64,000 nt of DNA from an uncultured Flavobacteriaceae bacterium (GTDB lineage Bacteria > Bacteroidota > Bacteroidia > Flavobacteriales > Flavobacteriaceae), in assembly GCA_938073895.1 (NCBI GenBank), contig CALJFB010000005.1, positions 1 through 64,000 on the forward strand. The letters run 5' to 3'. Position 1 is the first letter of the stretch; each line of letters opens with the position of its first letter. A model generated the notes under the pieces. That model was not told the origin of the DNA, made no database searches, and saw nothing but the letters and a program-made list of their open reading frames with translations. Made by a program: the position numbers and the translations under genes. Shown here in pieces: positions 33,760 to 43,813 of the stretch.

Positions 33760-34842
33760 TTACTTTTCCTTGTAAAACAAATCTAGAAGCTGTTTTGCAG
33801 CATCAAAAGGTGTGGTTTTATTAGTAGCCACTAATTCTTTTTGATAATCTAATGCCGATTTTATATTAGTATTAGAAAAGAAATCGCTTTTTAAAGCATC
33901 TGTAATTGTTTGAAGCAACCAATAATTATTTTGATTTTGTCGCTTAGTTTCAAAGTTGTTGTTGTCTTTAGTAATAGAGACATAACTCATTACTGTATCC
34001 CAAATTTCTTGAATACCTTCACTTTTAATAGCACTTGCTAAAAGGACTTTAGGTTGAAACTTACTTTCTTTTTCCGGATAAAAATGTAAAGCTCTATTAA
34101 ATTCAATTTTGGCTAATTTTGCAGCTTTAATATTTTCGCTATCAGCTTTGTTAATTACAATAGAATCGGCCATTTCTATAATGCCTCGTTTTATGCCTTG
34201 TAGTTCGTCTCCTGCACCAGCTAATTTTAACAATAAGAAAAAATCTACCATACTATGTACAACAGTTTCGCTTTGTCCAACGCCAACGGTTTCAATTATA
34301 ATAACATCGTAACCGGCAGCTTCGCAAAGAATAATGCTTTCTCTGGTGTGTTGTGCAACGCCACCTAACGTATCTCCAGAAGCCGATGGACGAATAAATG
34401 CATTTGGATCTTTTACCAAATCTTCCATTCTGGTTTTGTCGCCTAAAATACTTCCTTTAGTAACCGAACTACTTGGATCTACCGCCAAAATGGCTACTTT
34501 ATGACCTTTGGAAATTAACAGTTTTCCTAAAGCTTCTATAAATGTACTTTTTCCAACACCAGGAACACCAGTTATTCCTAATCTAACCGATTTAGAAGCT
34601 TTTGGTAAACATGTGTTTATAATGTATTTTGATTTAGTTTTGTGTGTTTGATTTTTACTCTCGATAAGAGTAATTGCTTGGCTTAAAGCTGTAATATTTC
34701 CTTTTAATATATTTTTAGTTAAAAGGACTTCGTCTATGTTTTCTTTTCGTTTGGCCCTAATTTTAGAAATAGAAGAGTTGCTGGTTATATTTTGATTATT
34801 AACACCAGATGTTTCATTTAAAGCCGATTTTTTTTGAGACAT
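33760..34842 (-). CDS. meaB: Methylmalonyl-CoA mutase-associated GTPase MeaB
   Basis: 360 aa; GITGVPGVGKSTFIEALG, VLAVDPSS, DVIIIETVGVGQSE, VINKAD. Confidence 0.95.
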   Translation of the reverse strand: MSQKKSALNETSGVNNQNITSNSSISKIRAKRKENIDEVLLTKNILKGNITALSQAITLIESKNQTHKTKSKYIINTCLPKASKSVRLGITGVPGVGKSTFIEALGKLLISKGHKVAILAVDPSSSVTKGSILGDKTRMEDLVKDPNAFIRPSASGDTLGGVAQHTRESIILCEAAGYDVIIIETVGVGQSETVVHSMVDFFLLLKLAGAGDELQGIKRGIIEMADSIVINKADSENIKAAKLAKIEFNRALHFYPEKESKFQPKVLLASAIKSEGIQEIWDTVMSYVSITKDNNNFETKRQNQNNYWLLQTITDALKSDFFSNTNIKSALDYQKELVATNKTTPFDAAKQLLDLFYKEK

Positions 34843-34887
34843 AATCTAACCTTTTTTCAAAGTTAAAATTGGATTTTTTCGAGATAA

Positions 34888-35433
34888 TTATTTTTTTAAC
34901 GGTACTTCTATTTTAGTGTTATCCCAAGCCATAGTTAAAAATAAGTTGTCTGTAGAATTATCAAAAGCCATTGTAAACTGCTCAACTTCTGTATCAATAA
35001 TATTTACATTTGTATTGTAAGTAAGAATATCAAAATTAGGTTCGCGCATTGGTTTATTTGTTGCATCAACGCCCCAAGCATACATTTTAGAATTAAAAAT
35101 AACCGTCCAAGATGTATCATTTGGAATAGTCCAAAGTGTGTATTTTCCTTTTTTTAAGGTTTGTGTTCCAATATTTAAATCCTTGTTGGTTTCAAAAGTT
35201 GTAGCTTCATTGGCCCCAGTTCTCCAGATTTCGTTAAAAGGAACTAAAGCCCCAAAAATCTCTCTGTTTCGTTTAGATGGTCTGTTGTAGAATATTTCTA
35301 ATTCTAAATCTTCAACTTCAAAAACTACTGTTTTCTTAGGACTTAAAGGTTTATTTACGGCACCATTATTAAAATAAGAGATTCCAAAAACACCTATAGC
35401 AACTAAAATTAATATTAAAATTATACGTTTCAT
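34888..35433 (-). CDS. DUF2911 family protein
   Basis: 181 aa; IFGALVPFNEIWRTGANEATTFETNKDL. Confidence 0.85.
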   Translation of the reverse strand: MKRIILILILVAIGVFGISYFNNGAVNKPLSPKKTVVFEVEDLELEIFYNRPSKRNREIFGALVPFNEIWRTGANEATTFETNKDLNIGTQTLKKGKYTLWTIPNDTSWTVIFNSKMYAWGVDATNKPMREPNFDILTYNTNVNIIDTEVEQFTMAFDNSTDNLFLTMAWDNTKIEVPLKK

Positions 35434-35541
35434 TTAAATAAATTGTAATTCATTCAAATATACTTAAAGTCTATTAATGTTAAAATTGTTATGCATTAAA
35501 AATTTCTTAAATGTGTGTTTTTAAATAATTTTTTTTTTTTT

Positions 35542-35566
35542 GCAACAACACTGTTTTTTTTTCGTC
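35542..35566 (+). promoter_or_regulatory. ECF-sigma-type promoter for the downstream sigma factor gene
   Basis: GCAAC (35542-35546) - 16 nt - CGTC (35563-35566), embedded in T tracts. Confidence 0.5.
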
Positions 35567-35606
35567 TTTAATATAAAACCAATCATCTAAAAAGAATAAT
35601 CAAAGC

Positions 35607-36158
35607 ATGCATCATCTTGATATCATTGAAAAATGTCGACAAAATGACCGGAAAGCGCAGGTAGAACTTTACAAAACGTATTGTGATGCCATGTATACTG
35701 TTGCTAAACGTTATTTACGTCACGATGCAGAAGCAGAAGATGCTGTACAAGATGCATTTATTAAGGCCTTTACTAAACTGCATTTATTTTCTGCCGAAGT
35801 TACTTTTGGTGCTTGGTTAAAACGCATTGTTATAAATACGTGTTTAGATGTATTAAAACAACGCAAAAAAGAGCTTATTAACTTAGATGAAACACATCTT
35901 AAAGTAGTTGATAATTCTTTAGATGATGAATGGCGCATTACAGACGAGTATTCTATAGAAACTATTGTAAAAACAGTTAACGACTTGTCCGAAAAATATG
36001 CCATTATTTTAAAATTGTTTCTTTTTGAAGGATTTGATCACCAAGAGATAAGTGGCATTTTAAACATTACAGAAACATCCTCAAGAACATTAGTATTTAG
36101 AGGGAAACAAAAATTAAAAGCTTTACTTAAAACACCACAACATGCAACAGGATATTAA
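35607..36158 (+). CDS. RNA polymerase ECF-type sigma factor
   Basis: 183 aa; sigma-70 region 2 (HDAEAEDAVQDAFIKAFTKLHLF) and region 4 (FEGFDHQEISGILNITETSSRTLVFRGKQKLK). Confidence 0.92.
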   Translation: MHHLDIIEKCRQNDRKAQVELYKTYCDAMYTVAKRYLRHDAEAEDAVQDAFIKAFTKLHLFSAEVTFGAWLKRIVINTCLDVLKQRKKELINLDETHLKVVDNSLDDEWRITDEYSIETIVKTVNDLSEKYAIILKLFLFEGFDHQEISGILNITETSSRTLVFRGKQKLKALLKTPQHATGY

Positions 36159-36705
36159 TAAAAAATTTAAAGGTTTTGAAGCGGAACACGTTTCTAAAAT
36201 GCCAAGCGGACACGAAGCTCGGTTTTTATTGAAATTAGATGCAGATCAACCTATAAAAAGAACCTCTAATAAGTGGTTTTATTATATAGCTGCAAGTGTT
36301 ATGTTGTTTTTAAGTTGTGGATTGTTTTTGTTTAATAATAAGACAGAACAGCCAATAAAACGTACTGTAAGTGTAGAAAAATCATTAGAGTTAAAGTCTT
36401 TAGGAGATGTGTCTCCAGAGTTAAAACAAGTAGAGAACTACTATTTAGCAAGCATAAATTTAGAATTATCTAAAATGTCCATAAACTCTAATAATAAAGA
36501 GCTTTTTGATACATATTTAGATCAGTTAGAAAACTTAAATGTGGCGTATAAAAACTTATCTAAAGATTTAACTCAAAATGGCCCAACAGAAGTTTTAGTT
36601 ACTGCACTTATTGAAAATTTAAAATTGAGATTAGAGACGTTACAACGTTTAAAAAATCAATTAAAAGAAATGAATCAAAATTTTAATAGCAACACAATAA
36701 TTTAA
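36142..36705 (+). CDS. Probable single-TM anti-sigma-like or regulatory membrane protein
   Basis: 187 aa; one TM (WFYYIAASVMLFLSCGLFLF); overlaps the sigma factor gene by 17 nt. Confidence 0.6.
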   Translation: MQQDINKKFKGFEAEHVSKMPSGHEARFLLKLDADQPIKRTSNKWFYYIAASVMLFLSCGLFLFNNKTEQPIKRTVSVEKSLELKSLGDVSPELKQVENYYLASINLELSKMSINSNNKELFDTYLDQLENLNVAYKNLSKDLTQNGPTEVLVTALIENLKLRLETLQRLKNQLKEMNQNFNSNTII

Positions 36706-36711
36706 AAAATT

Positions 36712-38160
36712 ATGAAAAATATAATCTATTTATTAGCGCTCCATTTAAGTTTAGTGACTTACGGACAACAAAAAGTAAATAAGCCTACGCAAACCATAAA
36801 AACAGGTAAAAATGTAACTATAGATTTAGATACTAATAATGTAAATTTAGAATTAGATACTTGGAATAAGGATTATGTAGAAATTGAAGCTTATTTAGAA
36901 AGCGACACTTTATCTAAAGATGCGCTTTTAGAGGAGTTAAAAAACTGGAATGTAGATGTTAATTCTGACAGAGATAAGCTATCTATTACATCTAAAGTTG
37001 GGAATTCGCATAGTTATAAAACGTCAAATATTGTTTTTCTAAATGAAGCAGATAATGCTATGGAAAATCTAAAAATTGAAATGGCTGAATTGCCGGAGAT
37101 TGAAGATATAGAACATATTAGAGTACTTAATTTTAGCAAAATGCCTGAAATTCCTGAGTTACCAGAACTTCCTGAGGGTAATTTTAATTTCCAATTTGAT
37201 TATAATACCTATGAAAAAGATGGTCAAAGTTATTTAGATAAATGGAGTAAGCAATTCGAGAAGAAATTTGGAAAAGCTTACCAAGAGAAAATGTCCAAAT
37301 GGGCAAAAGAGATTACAGAACTAAATATTGATCCAGGTAGTATTATAAAATGGTCATCTACATCTACAACAACCAGTAGCGATTCTTCGTCTAAAGATGA
37401 TAAGCATAGAAAATCTCTTGAAAGATCTCAAGAAAGATTACACCATAGAAAAGCTGAATTATTAGAAAGAAAAGCAGAACTTCTTACTAGAAAGGCAGAA
37501 CGCGTTATGGAAATAAAAACGCGTCAAAAACATAGAAGAGAACACTTAGACAATAGAAAGCAGTTAATAATTAACTTTAGACATAAGTCTAATAATTCTA
37601 ACATAAAAAGAACTATTAAAATTAAGATGCCTAAAAAAGCAAAACTTAATATGAATGTTAAACACGGCGAATTAAAATTGTCTTCGGTTATAGAAGATTT
37701 AAATGCCAATTTAGCCTATTCTAACTTATCTGCTAACAGAATTAATGGAAGTCGTACTTCCATTAATTCTTCGTTTTCTAACGTGTCTATTAATTATTGG
37801 GATGCAGGAACATTACAATTAGATTATGTAGAATCTGCTATGTTAAATCAAATAAAGACTATTGATTTAAGTTCTAAATCGTCTAATATTACTATTAACG
37901 AGTTGTTAGATAATGCTAAAATAATCCATAGTTTAGGAGATTTAACAGTAAAAGTACTATCGCCAGATTTTACAAATTTAGATGCTACATTAAATGGAAG
38001 CGATGCTTTATTAAATGTTCCAAAAGATGTGAAATTAATTTTTAATGGTAAAAATTCTAAATTGAATAACGAAGCTGTTTTGGAAAAAGTAATTAATAAA
38101 TCTTCAGATAAAAAAAGCGTTAACGTAAATGCAAAATTTAGTAAGGTTTATACCAATTAG
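36712..38160 (+). CDS. Secreted DUF4097-like adhesin/beta-helix protein with central coiled coil
   Basis: 482 aa; signal peptide, charged heptad segment RKAELLERKAELLTRKAERVM, C-terminal beta-rich repeats. Confidence 0.6.
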   Translation: MKNIIYLLALHLSLVTYGQQKVNKPTQTIKTGKNVTIDLDTNNVNLELDTWNKDYVEIEAYLESDTLSKDALLEELKNWNVDVNSDRDKLSITSKVGNSHSYKTSNIVFLNEADNAMENLKIEMAELPEIEDIEHIRVLNFSKMPEIPELPELPEGNFNFQFDYNTYEKDGQSYLDKWSKQFEKKFGKAYQEKMSKWAKEITELNIDPGSIIKWSSTSTTTSSDSSSKDDKHRKSLERSQERLHHRKAELLERKAELLTRKAERVMEIKTRQKHRREHLDNRKQLIINFRHKSNNSNIKRTIKIKMPKKAKLNMNVKHGELKLSSVIEDLNANLAYSNLSANRINGSRTSINSSFSNVSINYWDAGTLQLDYVESAMLNQIKTIDLSSKSSNITINELLDNAKIIHSLGDLTVKVLSPDFTNLDATLNGSDALLNVPKDVKLIFNGKNSKLNNEAVLEKVINKSSDKKSVNVNAKFSKVYTN

Positions 38161-38178
38161 TATTTGTAAAAATATTTA

Positions 38179-39636
38179 TTAAGATTTCATTTTTTTTAAT
38201 CGATACAAAATTGGTTGTAGTACTTTTTTTGTAGAATTATAAAGAATAATATCTTTTATGTAATCCTTAAAAACTTTTGGATTTATTGGAATAGATAGAA
38301 GTTTAGTGTCATAATAATTTAATAATTCCTTTTGTATTAATGCACCAGATTTTGACCTTTGTTTTGCTGTTGTATTAAATAGTATTGAATAAATTAAGTA
38401 TTTGTTATTATATGGAGAGACATCTTCTGTGTTTGCAAAGTCTAATTCGTAAGACCATTTTGCAACAAATTTGGATAGTATTTCTTCTAAATAAAACAAA
38501 TCACTTGCTTCAAAATTATACGTTTTTATATAATCTTTATTTAAACGTAACCATTTCTCTAAGTAGTCTGTTTTTTCTTTTTCAGTTTCTAAATGTCCTA
38601 TACGTTTATCGCTATAATCTTTAGTTTTAAATAAATAATTATGTGGACTTTTTATAATTCCTGCGCCATTAGCCGTAATAATAAAGTCCTTTTTGTAATT
38701 ATGTTTAATCCATTGTATGTTTTTAGTTTTACCTAAAATTCTTGGAATTAAAAATTGTGAACTGTATTTTTTTAAAAATGAATCTGTTAAAGGTTCAAGT
38801 TGTATTATTTGATGTTTTAGGTTAAATAATTTACATATTTTTGCAGCTATAGAAACATCTCTTTTTACATAAGCATCATTTCTATTAAAGGTGAAAAATG
38901 AAGATTTAAAGTTGTTTTTAATAACCGAACCAACTAAGACTCTAGAGTCTATTCCTGCTGTTAAAGCAATACTATAACTGCCTACTTTATCTACATAAGC
39001 AATTGTGTTATCTATTATTTTGGCATTAAGTATAGTTAGTTCTTTAAGTGAGAATTTTTTGGTGCAATAAATTTTAATTCGGTTAGCTTTAAAAGTATTT
39101 AGATTTAAAACGTGATTTGGCTGAAGGATTTCAAGGTCTTGATCCCATTCTTTATTATTAACAAATAAGTGTTCTTGAACTTTTAGAAAGATAGAATTCT
39201 TTGCTAAATCTTGTAGTTTATTAGGTAAGTTTAATTCCTTTTTAGAATATTCTATAAGTAATTTATCGCAAGAGCTTAAATATTTATGTAATGCGTCTTT
39301 AAAATAAAACACACGTCTAGTTCCAAGAAAATCGTTTATTATTTTTAGGTTAGTTCCTGTTTTAAATAGTATTAAAAAGCGTCCAGAACATTGCTCTATA
39401 AACTCCAGTAATAAGTCTTGATTTGAAAAATTAGATAATGTTAATGCAATTTCTTTAGTGTTATTTTGATTAGTTACAGGATTAAAAATATAACCAATAA
39501 TACAAATATTGTTTTTTGCTAAAGTTACCTCTAATTTACGATTTGTGTGAATTGTAAACTCATTAAAAGTATGCGTGTTAAAACCTTCAATTTTAATTGA
39601 TGGATTATCTGTAATAACATATTGATTTAAACGCAT
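38179..39636 (-). CDS. Asparagine-synthase-like protein, divergent
   Basis: 485 aa; IALTAGIDSRVLVGSVI PP-loop-like motif; GTRRVFYF in N-terminal region. Confidence 0.65.
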   Translation of the reverse strand: MRLNQYVITDNPSIKIEGFNTHTFNEFTIHTNRKLEVTLAKNNICIIGYIFNPVTNQNNTKEIALTLSNFSNQDLLLEFIEQCSGRFLILFKTGTNLKIINDFLGTRRVFYFKDALHKYLSSCDKLLIEYSKKELNLPNKLQDLAKNSIFLKVQEHLFVNNKEWDQDLEILQPNHVLNLNTFKANRIKIYCTKKFSLKELTILNAKIIDNTIAYVDKVGSYSIALTAGIDSRVLVGSVIKNNFKSSFFTFNRNDAYVKRDVSIAAKICKLFNLKHQIIQLEPLTDSFLKKYSSQFLIPRILGKTKNIQWIKHNYKKDFIITANGAGIIKSPHNYLFKTKDYSDKRIGHLETEKEKTDYLEKWLRLNKDYIKTYNFEASDLFYLEEILSKFVAKWSYELDFANTEDVSPYNNKYLIYSILFNTTAKQRSKSGALIQKELLNYYDTKLLSIPINPKVFKDYIKDIILYNSTKKVLQPILYRLKKMKS

Positions 39637-39649
39637 TGGTTTTAAATAA

Positions 39650-39690
39650 AAAATCTCCGACTAATTTATACGAAATTAGTCGGAGATTCA
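39650..39690 (-). terminator. Terminator after the J/KTSC gene
   Basis: AATCTCCGACTAATTT-ATACG-AAATTAGTCGGAGATT; U-rich tail on the minus strand. Confidence 0.8.
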
Positions 39691-39715
39691 AATGTATTTT
39701 AATAAGAATTCTATT

Positions 39716-40162
39716 TTAAGCTTCTTGTAAGCTCTTTTTAGATTTTCTGTATAAGTAAGAATTGAAAATTGTTCTTTTAGCAAAACGAACTAATTTATCC
39801 GATTGACACATTTTTATGTATATCGTTTTTGGAACACCAAAATACTCATAGGTTGTTCCGTCTACAAAAGTTACTTCTAAAAGTACGCCTTTATGTTGGA
39901 AATCTGCAATACCAGAGGTAATAGTAGCGTTATATTCGTCTAAATTTTTAGCTTTAGTTTCTGGAGCTATACTTACTAAAAAATGGTAAGCGTCAATAAC
40001 TTTACGTCCCATTATTTCTGCTTCTTCTAATTTTTGGGCATCATCCTGAAATTTATCTGGATGCCAATCTTTAACCAAATTACGGTAAGCTGTTTTTAAT
40101 TCTTTTAAAGTTGATTTTGGCTCTGCAGCAAATAATGTTCTGTATTCTTTAACGCGTTTCAT
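39716..40162 (-). CDS. J-domain protein with C-terminal KTSC domain
   Basis: 148 aa; ELKTAYRNLVKDWHPDKF, then VTFVDGTTYEYFGVPKTIYIKMCQSDKLVRFAKRTIFNSY. Confidence 0.8.
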   Translation of the reverse strand: MKRVKEYRTLFAAEPKSTLKELKTAYRNLVKDWHPDKFQDDAQKLEEAEIMGRKVIDAYHFLVSIAPETKAKNLDEYNATITSGIADFQHKGVLLEVTFVDGTTYEYFGVPKTIYIKMCQSDKLVRFAKRTIFNSYLYRKSKKSLQEA

Positions 40163-40247
40163 AAGAAATTTTTAATGAAGCGCAAATATAGAGGTTAAAA
40201 GTAAAGTAGTAGTTGTTTTAGTTAGTTTATTTTTAGAAGTTTAAACA

Positions 40248-40282
40248 AAAAAATCCCAAAACAAACGTTTTGGGATTTTTTA
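40248..40282 (-). terminator. Terminator after secA
   Basis: AAAAAATCCCAAAAC-AAAC-GTTTTGGGATTTTTT. Confidence 0.85.
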
Positions 40283-40301
40283 TGAATTTAAAATGTTATA
40301 C

Positions 40302-43300
40302 TTAATTAACAATAACCCAAGTTCCACCTACTAATAAAGGCTCTGCTTGTTTGTATTTAACGGTTTTGCTTTCGCCAGTCATAACATTTTTAATAGTTAC
40401 TTTATCGTTACGTCCAATTTTTGGTTGGTCTCTAACAATAGTTTCCACAACTTGTCTCTCTGGTTGTGTTTGTCCAGCTTGTCTATTTTGAGCAGTACGT
40501 TGGTCAAGGTTTTGAATTTCGTCCTTTTGCACGTTAAGCTTTTCTTTTCGCTTAACGTCTCTTGCTTCTGTAATTGCGTTTGTTGTTTCCTGAGGTAATT
40601 CTCCTTTAAATAAGAAAGAAATCACTTCTTTGTTTACACTATCAATCATGCTTTTAAATAGCTCGAAAGCTTCAAATTTATATATTAATAACGGATCTTT
40701 TTGCTCGTGAACCGCTAATTGTACAGATTGCTTTAACTCATCCATTTTGCGTAAATGTGTTTTCCAAGCATCGTCTATAATTGCTAAAGATATATTCTTC
40801 TCGAAATCTACAATTAATTGTTTTCCTTCAGTTTGGTATGCTTTCTCTAAATCTGTAACAACTTGTAAAGATTTTACACCATCTGTAAAAGGAACTACTA
40901 TGCGCTTAAATTGATCGCGTTGCGTTTCGTAAACATTTTTAATTACAGGATATGCAACTTCTGCATTACGAGTCATTTTAGATTTATAATGTGCAAATGC
41001 TTCTTTGTATACTTTTTGAGCAATATCTAAAGCAGATAATTTGGTAAACTCTTCTTGAGTAATTGGAGAACTCATAGAGAAATAACGAATTAATTCAAAC
41101 TCGAAATTCTTAAAATCGTTAGCCGTTTTATTACCTTCAGAAATTACTTCAGCTGTATCATAAACCATATTGGCTATATCTACGCTTAAGCGTTCTCCAA
41201 ATAAGGCGTTATATCTACGTTTGTAAACAACTTCACGTTGCGCATTCATAACATCATCGTACTCTAAAAGACGTTTTCTAACTCCAAAGTTATTTTCTTC
41301 TACTTTTTTCTGAGCACGCTCAATAGATTTAGAAATCATTCCATGTTGGATAACTTCGCCTTCTTTTAAGCCCATTCTATCCATCATTTTTGCAATTCGT
41401 TCCGATCCAAAAAGACGCATTAAATTATCTTCTAAAGATACATAGAATTGAGAACTTCCTGGATCTCCTTGTCTACCAGCACGACCACGTAATTGTCTGT
41501 CTACACGTCTAGAATCATGACGTTCTGTACCAACAATTGCTAATCCTCCAGCAGCTTTAACTTCGTCGCTTAATTTAATATCTGTTCCACGACCGGCCAT
41601 ATTTGTTGCAATAGTAACTTGTCCTGGTTGTCCTGCTTCTGCTACAATATCTGCTTCGCGTTTATGTAATTTTGCGTTAAGTACATTGTGTGGTACTTTT
41701 CGCATTGCTAACATTTTTCCTAAAAGTTCCGAAATTTCTACATTAGTTGTACCAATTAGAACTGGTCTTCCTGCTTGAGATAATTTGGTTACTTCGTCTA
41801 TAACTGCATTGTATTTTTCACGCTTAGTTTTGTAAACTAAATCGTCTCTATCGTCTCTGGCAATTGGTCTGTTTGTTGGAATTTCTACAACATCTAATTT
41901 GTATATTTCCCATAATTCTCCAGCTTCAGTTACCGCAGTACCTGTCATACCAGATAATTTGCGATACATTCTAAAGAAGTTTTGAAGTGTTACTGTTGCA
42001 AATGTTTGCGTAGCATCTTCAATTTTAACATTTTCTTTGGCTTCTATGGCTTGGTGTAATCCGTCTGAATAACGACGACCATCCATAATACGACCAGTTT
42101 GCTCGTCTACAATCATTACTTTGTTTTCCATAACCACATATTGGTTATCTTTTTCAAATAATGCGTAAGCTTTTAATAATTGATTTAAAGTGTGAATACG
42201 TTCGGATTTTATACTAAAATCTTTAAAAAGTACTTCTTTTAATTCGGCTTCTTCTTCAGTAGCTAATTCTTGCTTTTCAATTTTAGCAATTTCTAAACCA
42301 ATTTCAGGTAATACAAAAAAGTCAGGATTTTCTTCACCCGAAAGATAATCTACACCTTTATCTGTTAGTTCAATTTGATTGTTTTTTTCGTCTATAACAT
42401 AATACAATTCCGCATCTACCTTTGGCATTTCGCGGTTATTGTCTTGCATATAGGTGTTTTCTGTCTTTTGCAGTAATAATTTTATACCTTCTTCAGATAA
42501 AAATTTAATTAAAGCTTTGTTTTTTGGAATTCCTCTAAAGACTCTTAATAATTGAAATGCACCTTCTTTAGTATCGCCATTTGCTATTTGCTTTTTGGCC
42601 TCTGCTAAAACACTTACTAAGTATTTTTGTTGAACAGATACTATGTTTTCTACTTGTGGTTTTAATTCTGTAAACTCGTGTCTGTCGCCTTGTGGAATAG
42701 GACCAGAGATAATTAATGGTGTTCTGGCATCATCTACTAATACAGAATCTACTTCATCTACAATTGCGTAGTGGTGTGGACGTTGTACTAAATCGTTTGG
42801 AGAATGCGACATATTATCACGTAAATAATCGAAACCAAATTCGTTATTTGTACCGTAAGTAATGTCTGCGTTATAAGCAGCTCTTCTTTCGTCCGAGTTT
42901 GGTTGATGGTAATCAATACAATCTACGCTTAACCCGTGAAATTCAAAAATTGGTGCCATCCAAGCACTATCTCGTTTTGCCAAGTAGTCGTTTACTGTTA
43001 CCAAGTGTACTCCTTTTCCTGCTAATGCATTTAAGTATACGGGTAAAGTTGCTACTAATGTTTTTCCTTCTCCAGTTTGCATTTCTGCAATTTTACCTTG
43101 GTGCATTGCAATACCACCAATTAACTGCACATCGTAGTGGATCATATCCCAAGTCACTTCTTTTCCGGCAGCATCCCATGAATTTGCCCAAATAGCGTTA
43201 TCGCCATCTAAAGTAACATTGTCTTTACGTCCAGAAATTAAGCGGTCAAATTCGTTAGCTGTTACTTTTACTTCTGTGTTGTTTGTAAAACGAATAGCTG

Positions 43301-43655
43301 TTTCTTTAACTACACCAAATGCTTCTGGAAGAATATCTGTTAAAACTAATTCGCTTGCAATGTAAGATTCGTCTTTAATTTTATCAATTTCTTGGTAAAT
43401 GTCTTCACGTCTGTCTATGTCTTCTGTAGCATCTGCTTCAGTTTTAAGATCGTTAATCCTATTATTAAAAGGCTTTCTTGCATCTGCAATTTTAGCTTTA
43501 AACTCGTTGGTTTTAGCTCTTAATTCATCGTTAGATAATGCAGATAGTGCAGGTCCAAAGGTTTTAACCTTTTCTACCAATGGCATTATAGACTTAACAT
43601 CTTGTTTGGATTTATCTCCAACAAAAAGTTTTAATACTGAATCTAAAAAAGTCAT
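40302..43655 (-). CDS. secA: Preprotein translocase subunit SecA
   Basis: 1117 aa; MQTGEGKTLVATLPVYLNAL, HYAIVDEVDSVLVDDARTPLIISG, ATNMAGRGTDIKL, RQLRGRAGRQGDPGSSQFY. Confidence 0.98.
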   Translation of the reverse strand: MTFLDSVLKLFVGDKSKQDVKSIMPLVEKVKTFGPALSALSNDELRAKTNEFKAKIADARKPFNNRINDLKTEADATEDIDRREDIYQEIDKIKDESYIASELVLTDILPEAFGVVKETAIRFTNNTEVKVTANEFDRLISGRKDNVTLDGDNAIWANSWDAAGKEVTWDMIHYDVQLIGGIAMHQGKIAEMQTGEGKTLVATLPVYLNALAGKGVHLVTVNDYLAKRDSAWMAPIFEFHGLSVDCIDYHQPNSDERRAAYNADITYGTNNEFGFDYLRDNMSHSPNDLVQRPHHYAIVDEVDSVLVDDARTPLIISGPIPQGDRHEFTELKPQVENIVSVQQKYLVSVLAEAKKQIANGDTKEGAFQLLRVFRGIPKNKALIKFLSEEGIKLLLQKTENTYMQDNNREMPKVDAELYYVIDEKNNQIELTDKGVDYLSGEENPDFFVLPEIGLEIAKIEKQELATEEEAELKEVLFKDFSIKSERIHTLNQLLKAYALFEKDNQYVVMENKVMIVDEQTGRIMDGRRYSDGLHQAIEAKENVKIEDATQTFATVTLQNFFRMYRKLSGMTGTAVTEAGELWEIYKLDVVEIPTNRPIARDDRDDLVYKTKREKYNAVIDEVTKLSQAGRPVLIGTTNVEISELLGKMLAMRKVPHNVLNAKLHKREADIVAEAGQPGQVTIATNMAGRGTDIKLSDEVKAAGGLAIVGTERHDSRRVDRQLRGRAGRQGDPGSSQFYVSLEDNLMRLFGSERIAKMMDRMGLKEGEVIQHGMISKSIERAQKKVEENNFGVRKRLLEYDDVMNAQREVVYKRRYNALFGERLSVDIANMVYDTAEVISEGNKTANDFKNFEFELIRYFSMSSPITQEEFTKLSALDIAQKVYKEAFAHYKSKMTRNAEVAYPVIKNVYETQRDQFKRIVVPFTDGVKSLQVVTDLEKAYQTEGKQLIVDFEKNISLAIIDDAWKTHLRKMDELKQSVQLAVHEQKDPLLIYKFEAFELFKSMIDSVNKEVISFLFKGELPQETTNAITEARDVKRKEKLNVQKDEIQNLDQRTAQNRQAGQTQPERQVVETIVRDQPKIGRNDKVTIKNVMTGESKTVKYKQAEPLLVGGTWVIVN

Positions 43656-43767
43656 AATATTGTATAATTAAATAGAGTTTTACCTCTGTAATATGATTTG
43701 TAATTGTGTTATTGCAATTTATTGCTAAATATACGTAGAGTACTTGGGTTAGTTAGAATAAAAACAC

Positions 43768-43800
43768 AAAAAAAGCCTCAACAATGAGACTTTTTTTTTA
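43768..43800 (-). terminator. Terminator after the DUF2795 gene
   Basis: AAAAGCCTCA-ACAA-TGAGACTTTTTTTTT (one G-U position). Confidence 0.65.
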
Positions 43801-43813
43801 ATTGTTATGAGAG

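Noticed and set aside
42899-43195. 98-aa plus-strand ORF
   Set aside because: Antisense to the secA motor domain.
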